From contig NC_064233.1 in the NCBI RefSeq assembly GCF_023101765.2, positions 3,743,501-3,807,500 of the forward strand: a DNA stretch of 64,000 nucleotides. Reading direction: 5' to 3'. This DNA is from Spodoptera frugiperda (lineage: Eukaryota > Arthropoda > Insecta > Lepidoptera > Noctuidae). Of this stretch, positions 35,520 through 47,500 are shown in pieces; position 1 is the stretch's first letter; every line of letters begins with the position of its first letter. The notes beneath the pieces are model-generated. The model had not been told where the DNA came from. It ran no database searches and was given only the letters and a program-made list of their open reading frames with translations. The translations under genes were made by a program, and so were the position numbers.

Positions 35520-36760
35520 TTTTCGAAACGAGATATCTTACATTTGTTTATGCTTGTGTAAAATAATTAAACGCGATACGCGCGTTTTTCACATAATTTC
35601 TTGACAACTTTCAATGTTTAGACGCGTTTTACGATAAACAAAGCCTCTGATAAGAAGGATTTAGATTTTTTTACGTAGTAATGCTGTTTTACTGTTTATT
35701 TATAATAATATTTATCGATTTAATCAATCATGTCCACTCACAACTTCATTCAATGACAATCATGCGTTTCAAGATTCAAGGTTTGTAATAGATTCATTCA
35801 TTTCGTAATCGGAAGGTTTGAAAATAACACGTTAGAGAGGGAAAGCAATAATAACAATCGCTATGATAGAAAGAGATAAAACACAAATAACCACATTATC
35901 ATTACGCCGTGACCTGAAACGCAGCACCTGCATTCATGCACAAATGTCAATGTCAACAATTTGATAAAATACGACAATGACGTTTATTTGACATACTATA
36001 ACAACGTTCCAAATTACGCAGTATCTTTGGCTTTTAGAGCGATTCACTCTTTCAATCATCGTTTTCAATGTAATTATTTGATAATTTGTAAAAGGACAAA
36101 ATAGGCTGAATTTTTCACATGTAAACGATACGAGAACATACTATAACATGAAATTTCCATGCCTATAACTTAGGCTGCTTAGGCTTGGGTTAGAGTAGAG
36201 TTGAGGAGAAAAGAATAACTTGTTGTATAAATAATTGAGTATTGTGAGTCGTTGGGTGAGGTTATAGGTAAAAATATGTGAGCCATTGCTTTTATAACGT
36301 TTTTACATTGAAAAACATTAAAATAAATAAACAAAATAATAAAAGGACCTTTAGTTAAACAAGAAATAAATTCCAACATTTATTACTCTACAAATCAATA
36401 ATAGCTATTTGTTTTGACAAAGTAAAACACTAGACAAGTTCTTGTATTTGATAACATGATTTTAATCTGACACTGTTAGCTTATAAATTAAATAATTACG
36501 TTAAAAAGAGAAGTAAAAAGTTGAATTACAAAACTCATCCAATGCATTACTTGAAGACAGCGGTCATGTGTGAAAAACGTGAAAATGGAACGTATTTAAA
36601 AAAAATATCCTTCAATACGTATTCAAATACATGCTTTATATGCCACAAAATAAAGTCTATTTTGCTATGTACATCATGAAAAGAATTGCCGCCAATTTAG
36701 TTCCATTTTTTTTTTCGCCACGTAACTACAGTCTTTTGGTGTTATTGCACGACTGTTGTC
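35520..36760. other. Gap between the G-patch gene and NDUFA8
   Basis: AT-rich sequence holding the upstream region of the G-patch gene and the downstream region of NDUFA8 (both minus). No bounded repeat or further exon recognised. Confidence 0.4.
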
Positions 36761-36762
36761 GT

Positions 36763-39700
36763 TTATTCGGTCATCCAGTAGAAACGGGAGCCGAATCTCG
36801 CTGGTTTCTTCTCGGCATTCTCTGGTAGCGCTGGAGTTGCGTCTGGGTAGACCGCCTTCGGTTCTGGCAGAGGCTTTGGCCTGAAATTCAAATAAGAAAC
36901 ATTTTAAATTTTTGACATTTCAGGATTTTCTCTTGTGTTGTGGGTGCGTTTACAAATATTTAGTTCACATACATATGTCACCTGGACTCGAAACAACAAT
37001 CTGTGAATCACACAAATAGTTGTTCCGCACGAGAATTGAAACCGCAACACTTTGCGCAAAAGTCGGTGTTGCACAAGCCATGAAGACAGCAGTAATTTGT
37101 TTTTGTTCAGGTCGCGTTTTCATTTTTGTTTTTATAGCCGATTTATCGAGGACGACTATCACTACATAGTATAAAACAAAGTCGCTTTCTCTGTCCCTTT
37201 GTATGCTTAAATCTTTAAAACTACGCAACGGATTTTGATGCGATTTTTTTAATAGATAGTGATTCAAGAGGAAGGTTTATATGTATAACATATCACCATT
37301 GCACCCATACGAAGCTAGGGCGGGTCGGTAGTAAGCTATAAAAATGACGTATGGTCACGCTCTGGACCCTAGCATCGGGTGAAACCGCGCGAAAGAAGTT
37401 AGTTTATAATAATAGTAGAATTACAATACCTCTTAGTATCATGGACGCGGGCCTCGCAGAAGTATCCGAATCCTGGGCGCTCAATGTTCATCTTGTCTAA
37501 CACACACTTATCAAACACGCCCTGGGTGGTGCGGCATCTGGAAATGTACGGTAATTATTTTTAAAAACTTCCAATAAATGGTTTAAGGACTAATGCAATC
37601 ATTAGTCTAAAGAAGTAGAAATAAATAAATAAATAAATTAGTCCTCTGAAACAATCGGTTTGGTTTTCTTTGTGGAATAGGGCATAGGTGGGAAAGAAAA
37701 TTAGGATCTGCGAAAACCAGGGCTCCGGTTCAAAGCAGGAGAAGGACAGGGTACAGTAAGAGTCTGACACTCCCTCTCGCCTTACCCAAGGCGGGAGAAA
37801 GATTGGATGAATCTTTTCTTCTTTTTTTAAAACAGTGCCCCACATGTTTGTAAACAGGAAAAACCCCAATTTTTCCTGTGTCGTGGGCAAGGCTCGGAAC
37901 CGGTTTAAAAAATACCGGTTAATACCGGTTTATATCGGTTTTCCTCCGAACTTTTCTTAAGAACGTGAACATTAAAGAACTTTATTTTAACCTAAATTAA
38001 CCGGTTTATTCGACGAGGGGCATGTCGGTACACGCGTTGAAATATTATTATTGAAATAAGCTGAACAGCGCGCGGCGTTTCTTTGATGTGCGTCGTATTA
38101 ACCGGTTTTTATTGCTCTAAACCGGTTAATTCGAAAAAACCTTTATGAAAATACTGTTCCAAATACCGGTTTAAAAAAACCGGTTTCGCGAACGAAACCC
38201 AATGTAAAGGTTTTGCGTACAAGTACATAATAACGGTTTGAAAATTTAACCGGTATCCGAGCCTTGATCGTGGGTGCGTTTACAAACATATAATTTCACA
38301 TACACATGACACCCAGACCCGATCATACAAAGAGTTGTTCGGTGCGGGAATGGAATCCTCTATACGTTGCACGGCAGCCAGTTGTCCAGCCACCGCGCCA
38401 ACCGTGCAGTCAAATAGATGGATAATCTAATATAATGTGACATTAGTAAATATTTCATTAGTCAATAGGCCTTCTTGTGAGGATGGAAGATTACTAAATA
38501 AATGACTCCTTCCATCTGCATAAGGTTTTATCAACTGGTTGAGTGTCATTAACAAATATTTTATTGGTTAGTTCCGCATAAGAAGAAGAATTTATTGGTA
38601 GATCTGAAGCTACACTAGAACCTCTAGTGTTGCACAAACATTATTTAAATAAAAAATTAAAAGGTTTTATAGTAAAACTTACTGCTTCAAAGAGTAGTCT
38701 CCGGAGCTCTTGTCAATGCAGTTGGCGTACTGGTTGAACTCCTGTAGGCAAGACTGCTTCACTTTGCGGAAGAACTCCATGGTGCACGCAGTCACCGCTT
38801 TACCTTCCTTCAGACATTTGCGGGGATCACCCTCCTCCAAGCGACAGAGCATGAACTCCTGAAATTTTATGGTAAACAATGTAAAATATTTATAAAAAAA
38901 TCGCTGATTAATAAATACTGAGCACTGGCCTTTTTGCTTATTTATTTACTTTTTTAATTATTTTTTGCTTCTTTTCTTTTCTTTTAACTGCAATATTTAT
39001 AACAGGACAAACAAAATTTCACAAGAAATTAAATTTTTTTTATTAAAGTAATCAATATGTGAATGGAATGCTCCTAAAAACTGGGGTGCTCTTGCACCCA
39101 ACAGGTGATGGTAAAAATTAAGCTTTATTTTCAAAAAATTAAGGAAATCAATAAATCGATATTCATTGTAATTAACTACTTATGGTTGATGTTGCATGAA
39201 TAACACGATAACTAAAACGTTTAAAATATAAAACAACTAAATTGTAGCATTGTTTGGGACCATTCCATTTACACCCCTCTAGAGAGTAGTTAATATCAAA
39301 TAACTCATTTCTCTTAGTGTATATGATAGATGAACATAAGAAATACTAATGGAAAGACAAATAATAACGAATAACAATATTTTTTATAGATTACAATACA
39401 TGATATTGTAGAAAACAATATTCTAGCTTTAAGGAAAAGATTGCGGTCTTCACTTAGAAGAGAAGATCGGCAAATTATTTATTAATTTTAAATAAAGTAT
39501 ATCTAAGTTTAAACCTTTTTTCAGGGTGTAAGAAAACTAGTAATGACCTAAAATCTATCATAACATAACCTCAATAAATTGTGATTATGCAATCAATTTA
39601 ACTCTCATTAACAAGAAACGCTATATCAACACAGTAATAACACACAATCATATTGTTAATAAATAAAATAACAATTTTACTCACATTATTGGCTTGTTCA

Positions 39701-39813
39701 CAATATTTTCCTAAATGAAAAGAACCAGCGAAGAGAGCTGGCGATGATAATTGCAGCTCAGGAACCGTCAATTCCGACTCTTCGGGAAGATGAACGTCCG
39801 CAGTCAACACCAT
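36763..39813 (-). CDS. NDUFA8: NADH dehydrogenase (ubiquinone) 1 alpha subcomplex subunit 8
   Basis: Exons (minus): 39813-39685, 38858-38683, 37537-37430, 36880-36763. The sum is 531 nt, 176 residues, close to the roughly 170 usual for the family. It is an accessory subunit of mitochondrial complex I on the intermembrane-space side. Twin Cx9C (CHCH) pairs are visible: C-EQANNEFML-C and CRLEEGDPRKC overlap across the first intron, then CLQEFNQYANC and CRTTQGVFDKC. The C-terminus PARFGSRFYWMTE matches the conserved GSRFYF/W ending. The start ATG at 39813 gives MVLTADVHLP; no presequence is expected, because CHCH proteins use MIA40 import. It follows ETH on the same strand. Intron 2 contains an ACCGGT-rich transposon and intron 3 no known element. 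Very confident. Confidence 0.95.
37158..37400 (+). mobile_element. Helitron-like family J in an NDUFA8 intron region
   Basis: TCACTACATAGTATAAAACA at the left, then the conserved CGCTTTCTCTGTCCCTTTG. The right end is a mixture of J and family-H-like sequence (GGGTGAAACCGCGCGAAAG). It lies between exons 3 and 4. Confidence 0.5.
37715..37835 (+). mobile_element. SINE K fragment
   Basis: CCAGGGCTCCGGTTCAAAGC, CAGTAAGAGTCTGACACTCC and CCCAAGGCGGGAGAAAGATT. Confidence 0.55.
37881..38274. mobile_element. Inverted-repeat element (hAT-type size) packed with ACCGGT
   Basis: Ends CAAGGCTCGGAACCGGTT and AACCGGTATCCGAGCCTTG are inverted repeats. TCGTGGG (37881-37887 and 38268-38274) is a target duplication in a host repeat whose other copies read GTGGGTGCGTTTACAAAC without a break. 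Nine ACCGGT hexamers lie inside, most in AACCGGTT-like context. No coding capacity. In the NDUFA8 intron between exons 2 and 3. Confidence 0.75.
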
Positions 39814-40143
39814 TTTGTTTAATTCAAATACACACGAGTAATTTAGATGTTAAATTCCAAAATAAATAGTAAAATTTCTTCCACAATAATTCGTGGAAGA
39901 AATTGGAGAATAAACCGGGTTATTGATATAGTACATTTGTTGAAGTTAAAAAGAGAGCAAAGATATGATTTTACACGTGCACGAAAGAGATAAAGAAACT
40001 TGACAGAGAATTTTAATATGGTCGAGTTATATCATTTGACTTTGACAGGTAATTAACGTTCCGGACTACGTGTAGTGACAATATGCGTCAACAGCAAAAA
40101 TAAAATTAAAACAAGAAGTTTGCATGCACGCTAAAATGTATTT

Positions 40144-40153
40144 TTTATTTATT
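40144..40153 (-). terminator. Overlapping poly(A) signals downstream of ETH
   Basis: AATAAATAAA on the minus strand, 77-86 bases past the ETH stop codon. Confidence 0.5.
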
Positions 40154-40229
40154 CAACTTAACTATAACTAAAACAAACAGCTCAAAACTTGATAATCTTA
40201 ACTATTTCCACGTTAATTTTGGTCTTAAA

Positions 40230-40911
40230 TTACCGTCTTAGGTTGTCCATTTGTTTGGGATAGAACGCTTCCATCGGGATTTGGTTATATTCCTGTTGTT
40301 CACCTGAATAATCACAATTAGTGATAAATAATCGTTATTTACTGCTAACAAAATTTAGTAGACGTTTTAATATTGCTTACCTTCATAAACATCAGAAGGA
40401 AGCTGATAGAATTTGGGGATGTCATAGCGATTTTCCTGAAAATAATTCAGAAACATTTGCTAAAAATATACTCCGTATGGCTAGTCTAGAAATTAGAAGG
40501 CAAGCATAGTAAGTAATTTGCCCGCATCGGGATCTCGCCAACAAAACCATACTCTAAGTAGTCAGACATTTGTTAGACTATACTAAAATATTCAATATTT
40601 TTCTTTAATGCACGGGACCTTTAAACAATTTAACTGTACCTGGTTACACCTGCAAATATATTATGTAAAACAGAGACGTTGGAGTAACAATGAAGTTCAC
40701 TTACCGAGTCAAAATTCCTTCTGCCCATGCGTGGTATATTCTTATTCGATTTGATAACGTAACCCATAGATCCCTGGTCGAACGGATTCATTTCTTCATT
40801 ACTTCTACCAACCCTTGGCACATTATTAGGTTTTATAAATGAACCTTCAGCCCCGCTCAAATAGTAGAATAGGCAGTATGCCAATAGAACTGATGCTAAC
40901 TTTGAATCCAT
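40230..40911 (-). CDS. ETH: Ecdysis-triggering hormone precursor
   Basis: Exons (minus): 40911-40705, 40435-40381, 40303-40230, giving 336 nt and 111 residues. A signal peptide (MDSKLASVLLAYCLFYYLSG) precedes pre-ecdysis peptide SFIKPNNVPRV followed by Gly-Arg (amidation and cleavage). Next is ETH, starting SNEEMNPFDQ, with MGYVIKSNKNIPRM before Gly-Arg-Arg. The C-terminal ETH-associated peptide (ENRYDIPKFYQLP, then MEAFYPKQMDNLRR) is split over exons 2 and 3. The two peptides are the known lepidopteran PETH and ETH types, released from Inka cells to trigger moulting behaviour through the ETH receptor. Layout and length agree with the family. A TATA-like box lies upstream. Very confident. Confidence 0.96.
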
Positions 40912-41005
40912 TTTTAAAAAGTAAATTAAAATGGCGGGTGTTTTTGACGTTTTGTGTTTCGCGGTAAAACTGAAAACTGTGTGATGGCAGGTAAGGATTT
41001 TCTTC

Positions 41006-41015
41006 GTTTTATATA
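41006..41015 (-). promoter_or_regulatory. TATA-like box of ETH
   Basis: TATATAAAAC on the minus strand about 95 bases before the ETH start codon, with TCACACAGTT and TCAGT words 25-45 bases downstream as possible start sites. Position and match only. Confidence 0.35.
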
Positions 41016-41364
41016 CTGAAATGTTTCGATTAATCCCGTATTTTAGGGATCAGATAAATGTTTACGTTAGCTGAATAATAAATAGAGAAGATGTTATCTT
41101 TCAATTGGTTATGCGGGTGTAAGATCTCTATCTAAAGTGTAGAACAGTAACGAACTACCTACCAGGGACATTGTCACATATTTGTTCGTCATATTGGTTG
41201 GTTAACTAGCACTCGCACACACAGGGCTCGGTATTGGGACCTATATGAGAGGGTGCTAAAAAAGGAGCTCTCGCCGGGTGATGGCTTGAAGTCGACTTTC
41301 TCATCAGCACCTAGGGAAACTGCTACAAGGAGGCAAGGCCTGTGCCGTTCCGGAGCTGTGGACA

Positions 41365-41515
41365 ACGTAACAGGTCACCAGGGCTCCGGTCCAAAGCAGG
41401 AGAAGGAACGGGGTGGTTTTTAGTCAGTAAGAGATTGACACTCCCTCTCGCCCAAACCAAAGCGGGAGAAGTAAAATTGCATGATCCCCCCCCCTAACAA
41501 AAAATACCTGTTATT
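41365..41515 (+). mobile_element. SINE K, plus copy
   Basis: CCAGGGCTCCGGTCCAAAGC, GGAACGGGGTGGTTTTTAG and the tail CCCCCTAACAAAAAAT. Confidence 0.6.
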
Positions 41516-41970
41516 GTCCACAGCTGCGGAATAGCAACTGGCGAGCCAAACGTCTAGGTCTGAGATTTGTCCACAACAAAACGATTGCTATCGATCATAG
41601 ATTTTCAACCTTAACACTTTGTTAATAAAGTCGAAATTGATTGGTTGTCGTCTGAATTAGTGTATATCATGGTTATAGGGGAATATAGAAATAAAAGGCT
41701 TAATGATATGTTTAAGAAAAAATATTTATTATTTCGGATATTTACTTGAAATCACGACTAGAAAACTTATTTCATTTGAAATAATATCCAAATACATATA
41801 ATAATATGTTGAATATTGCTGCTACCTGCTAGTAGTTATCGTATGGGGAAACCTCTTATGACTTAATTTAAACCACGTATTTGTTATTATCTGGGCTGAC
41901 AATATATACGAAAAATTAGCGAAATAAACCCAGTAGGTAAGCCAAAAAGTGCATTTTCTTTGAGCTAATT

Positions 41971-43339
41971 TTAACCTTTTGACCGCCAGAGCATAAACGC
42001 TTCGCCGTGCCCTCCACGCCAAGACACAAATTCAACGAAATAACCTTGAAAATATTAGGGATTCCAAAATGTTATCGATAAACCAAAGTGAGTAATAATT
42101 TTCGTCTGAATTTTTTTGAATAAACTGCTTATAACATAAAAAGAATATTTATTTAACCTAATCTCCCACTGTAATAAACATAAGACCACATTAATAGCAA
42201 CTATCAATAAAATATCAACCTTTTGAGACACAAAAATACATATAAAATTGCAGCAAGTTACAGCACTATTATCTATCAGTTACGCGCCATTGGCATGTAT
42301 ACATGCCAATGGCGCGGGCAACTATCCATTTTTTTTTAATCTCTCGTTTATGATTAGGGATGTAGTTAGCTGAATAATGTAACTTATCGAGTTCATTTAT
42401 GTATTAGGTAATCAAATTTGAAAACTGCTAAATAGGTATCTATAATATCTATATAAAAAATCTGTAGATTTTAGTGATATTATTTATACACTTTCATATT
42501 CTTAAAATAGTTGCCTTGTATTTGTAAAATGTCACATGAAACTTAAAAATATAAAAAATCAACAATCGTATTTATTTATTATGCTCATTAACAGCCTTGT
42601 AATTGAAAAAGGTTACGTGAAACTTAAAAATATATAAAAATCAACAATTGTACCTATAAAACATTATGCTCACTAACAGTCTTGGAATTGTAAAATTTAA
42701 AACTAAATTGTATATTATCTATAATTATTATCAATAACAAAAATTTCTGATGTTGATAGTAACCTACAAAAATATTTTATAATTATCTAGAATGCGCAAT
42801 AGTTCTTCTGTACTATAAACCTCTTCACTCGCCATTTTTGCAATTATAATGTAGGTACTAGATAAAATATTTTTTGCAACTTCCCCGCATTTAAAAACAC
42901 GGCACGCGCTTACGACGTCACGAGTTTACCTTTTTTCTCAGAGACTAAGGTTATATATATACTTTTTAATAGTTATTACAAAAAATAAGCGAGTCATTTA
43001 GCTGAAGTTTTAATATTACTTGAATTACACTACATCACTAGTAGGCATGTATACATGCCATTGGCGCGAGAGAACATGCTTTTTTAGCCGATATTTAAGT
43101 TGTTTTTATCAATCAAATATTAGAATAACTATATTGCAATTTTGTTCACTGTGTACAATTATGTAATAACTGGGTATTCAGTTCTTAAGATACATCAATA
43201 AAACACGTGAAAGTAATGATTTAATGTGTTTATTTTGTTTTTCTCTGTGATCTGTTTCTTGGCATCTATAGATGTCGGTGGCGCACAGGGCACGCTTGCG
43301 CATGACATCTATACATGCCATTGGCGTTCAAAAGGTTAA
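41971..43339. mobile_element. piggyBac-like non-autonomous element, 1.37 kb with TTAA ends
   Basis: TTAA at 41971-41974 and 43336-43339. Inverted ends are CCTTTTGACCGCCA and (reverse) CCTTTTGAACGCCA. The ATACATGCCATTGGCG word recurs three times inside. No transposase frame. TTAA duplication is the piggyBac hallmark; the superfamily is inferred from that alone. Confidence 0.7.
42283..42316. repeat. 34-bp perfect palindrome
   Basis: The half-site CGCGCCATTGGCATGTA is followed immediately by its exact reverse complement, centred at 42299/42300. It is inside the piggyBac-like element. Confidence 0.9.
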
Positions 43340-43664
43340 TACTCTTTACAAATACAGTATTGCAACTACCGCGCCACATGTCCGTAACATTCCTAGACAA
43401 CCTACAACATTACAGCTCTTCTGTGGTCAAGGAACATGGCAGCTGTTCATACAGAATTTAAATACTTGATTAATTTAATTATTTATTTTGCTTGAAACTA
43501 TTTTTTTTTTAATTTTCAATTTACGTTGCAAAATATTCTTTTCGGTTTTCCTTGAAACATTGTATTGTGCTTCTATGAACGAGTACTACTTGTAGTTTCA
43601 TTTAAGACATAATAGTGATCTCTATATAGTATATTACCAGAATAAACTGACCATCGACTGTACG

Positions 43665-44560
43665 GAGAGAATATACAAAGCGAAAACGTGTGTAAGGTGT
43701 ACATATTCAATGAATAATTAACTTTGAAGATAAATAAGCAAGACGACCATTGTTACCGTGCCAAAGAAAACTACGATTTTCAAATTACATTGATTTTCAA
43801 TCATAACACAATCATTTTAAAGTTGAATTTCACCCAACAAACTCATCATTCTCCATGTATTTTTTATTATTATTCTTAGAACTTAATTATGGTAAAAATA
43901 TTTTATTTCTAATTAATGATATGGTCACTAATCACTGATTCTTGAATGGCTATCAGCTGGAAGATATCCTTTTACAAAATGGATCAACTGATTCCCTATC
44001 GATTCGCATAATTTTCTTCAATACGTATAACACATAAGGTGTTGTTACGCAACAGAACAGAAATGAAAGACTGGATAATTTCCTCAGTCAAAAATAAATT
44101 ATTTCAAATTTTCAATACAATAAAATATTCAAAAACAATCACAGTTTCATTCATTGATTTGATGATCTACTTCATTATTGACGTAAAACTATGATGACGT
44201 CATAAACCTGTATCACATACAAAGATAAAAGTATTGAATTTGACTAGTAGGAAACTAGCCTATCACTATTTCATCTATGCGTAAACACTATCCTTTTTTA
44301 ATAGATAATATGTTTACTACATTTTATAATCTATGTCTAATAACATTGTAGGAAATTAAATTATGTCACCATTTTATATTTTTATGCCATCAAATCACAA
44401 TCATATCAAAATCGTTATACCAAAGCGTAACAATCATTTTGAATCAATTGAATGCACACGGACAATAGTCCTATATGGCTAACTGAATATCATTGTCCAG
44501 CAGTGGACAGTGGACATCTTCCAGCTGATGATGACGATGTATGATGATGTATGATGATCA
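43665..44560. other. Stretch before the NKRF-like 3' end
   Basis: AT-rich sequence, probably partly 3' flank of the NKRF-like gene. An RTE-like tail (CAGCAGTGGACAG, then GCTGATGATGACGATG) lies at 44495-44550. Confidence 0.35.
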
Positions 44561-44564
44561 CAGA

Positions 44565-47500
44565 TTAACGTATTCCAGTCTGCATCAGACTTTCTGGTAG
44601 AAACACTTGATATTTCGGCGACACACCTCCTTTCTCGATAACCGCACGAACCAATGAGAATGGATCCAATTTCTTCCTTACTACTAAGAATCTGGAAAAG
44701 AAATATTTGATTTGTATTATTTACTTCACCGGTTTGACTAGCTTATAAAGGACATGACTAAACCAAAGTATGGACGTCGTAACCCGTACAAATAAATATT
44801 GTATAAATATGGTACCTAGCAATAAATAAAGCCGCATAATTAAAAATTGATATTTTGTAATTAAGAAGGTCCAGAAACTTGGCATATCTGTGCAATCCTG
44901 AAAATAAAGTAGCGTTCCTACGTCAAACAACGTTACAAAAACTTCAAACTACAACATTGCTGTGAACTTTTACCAAGGCGTTTTGATGTACCTGGGCCGA
45001 AAGTTATTTATATATGAGGTAGATAGGTAAACAATTCTGCTTATACTAGATAATGAACACAAAGTAACCAAGGACAGACACAAAATATATAGTAAGATTG
45101 TGCAATCTTATACAAAATATATATTTTGTGTCGATTAAAACATTTACAATTATTTGGTTTCAGAAAAAAGTCATTATATTACCGTTATTAAAAATTGATG
45201 TTCGTTTAATTATTTCGATTTGATTTTCAGGGAAACTAATGTCCTAATAATAGCTTGCAGTACCTACTTTCGTGTTGTCATGTCAAACCACAACAGAAAA
45301 AAATCAATTATGAAACTTATTTTTTGTTAAATTTTGTTCACCAAATTATAAGAATTAGTTAAACACAAAATAATTCATAAATTAATATTAAAATGATACG
45401 GGTTAGCGTGAAATTCGTATTCTTGTTATTATGCCTGGGTCAGTCATTTAGCCATCTCCTTTATTGATTGTTTGTAAGTGCCGTACTCTGGACATTTACA
45501 TCATATTATTAATGATTACTTTCAGTAAAGATTTTGTTTTGAAAAGAATAGCTAAGGACAGGGTTAAGCAACCATTAAATGATCAATGTCTTTTTTTATA
45601 TCTTCACGCCTTTTACCCCCGAAGGGGTAGGCAGAGGTGCACATTTTGGAGGAGGTTGATGTCTTTTTCTTCTCCTCTAATAATATCTTCTGATTTATTT
45701 CATTGCGGGATCCAAGACAGTCATTCATGTCCCTGAGACGCGCCTGAATTCAGTGTTCCGGTGTTTTCATGGTTGTATCTACTGTAGATCCTGGCTTACA
45801 GGAGTTGCAGCGGTATGGGAGGTTGTGGCGGGCTTGTCCCATTAAAAAGTGTAAGTCCATCTCTACCCCATAACAAATCCGGAGCTGCGGACTACCTAGC
45901 GGGTTTACCGGGGCTCCGGCTCGAAAAGCAGGAGAAGGAACGGGGTGGTTTTTAGTCAGTAAGAGTATGACACTCCCTCTCGCCTCGCCCAAGGCGAGAG
46001 AAGTCATTGGATGATTTTCCCCCCTCAAAAAAAAAACCCCATAACAAAATGACGAAACATACCTTTCATCTCCCTCCCCGTAGCTCCTGGAAGCCAGCCC
46101 CATCCGCTGCGCCACCTGATGCAGTGTCGCTCGCTCCGGTTTCGCGAAGTCATTGGTGAAGACGAGGTCCAAATCGATCGTGTCTGATGCTATGTAGCGT
46201 TGCATTAACGCTTGAGCTGCTCGTCTGAGGTTCTTCACACCTGCTGCACTGCCTAAACCAGCTCTGTTTACCTGTAGATAGTGTGTTAAAGTGTGGGAGA
46301 GCCATGCTTCGGCACGAATGGGCCGGCTCGACCGGAGTGATACCACGGCCTCACAGAAAACTGACGTGAAACAACGCTTGCGTTGTGAGTGAAGTTACCG
46401 GAGGCCCAATTCTCCCTCTTCCCAATCTTTCCAATCCCCGATTCCCCAACAACCCTTAAATTCCTAACCCCTAAAAAACCGGCAACGCACTTGTAACGCC
46501 TCTGGTGTTTCAAGTGTCCATGGGCGGCGGCGATTGCTTACCATCAGGTGATACGTCTGCTCGTTTACCGGCGTTTCATAAAAAAAAGATAGATACGTGA
46601 TTGTACTCATGATTAAAAACAACTTTCCCAAAGTGATTTTTTTGTATACTCATTAGTTTTATTTTTATCACAATAAAAAGAACAGATATTTTATGATAGG
46701 TATTTTGGAACTTTTGCTGCTAACAGCCGATCATACGAAAGCATGCGCGTACGCGAAATTAGTGGATTAACAGTCATTTCGTCGGGGATAGTGCAAATCC
46801 GCGTAACTAGCATTGGATAATTCCGCGTATCTGACAAATGTAGCCAATTTTTAATTTCGCGTTCATTTCACGTAAGATCCCTATTGGCACCCTTTTCGTT
46901 GACGTGACTCTATGGTATAAATACAAAGAAAACATATTTTTTTACTATCTATGTAAAAATGAGGCCATTTGCCCTTAAAATAACGATATTAAAGAGTTTT
47001 AACCTGCCCCTGTAAAATTAGATCAAATGCAGATACGCGGCCTTTACCTATGGTAGATTCGCAGTTTTGCACTATCTCCGACGATTCATTTAAAAACAGT
47101 CTTACCATTTGCAAGTTAGGTTTGATAGGTTCCGCTATGCCCTGCGCGTCGGCACCCAGCCCTCCGCCTTGCCAGCCCATCATTTTCATCATTCTGAAAT
47201 AAATTGTTAACATGTTCAGTGCTACCGACTCACCCGGAGAGTCCACGTAAATTTTATCCCAATGCCGTAGACTCGCCCGGCGAGTTCAATATTTTTGCTA
47301 TTTTTTTCCAAAATGCATGTGTATTTTCTGCTTAAAATAATACTGAAGACTAAACATACCCTAATTGAGTGTTGATCATACAAAAGGATAAAATACTAAC
47401 CGAGTGGCCAGAAGCGCAATTTTTTAAATCATGTTTATATGTTTGTAACATATAAACATGATTACAGTATTTATTTTCCTCAAAATAAAATCGCTGATCG

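Larger units (their letters stand above)
41836..43660. repeat. Interspersed repeat P, split by a TTAA element
   Basis: The left part (41836-41970) matches 28505-28620 and the right part (43340-43600) matches 28622-28790 (CTCTTCTGTGGTCAAGGAAC). Confidence 0.65.
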
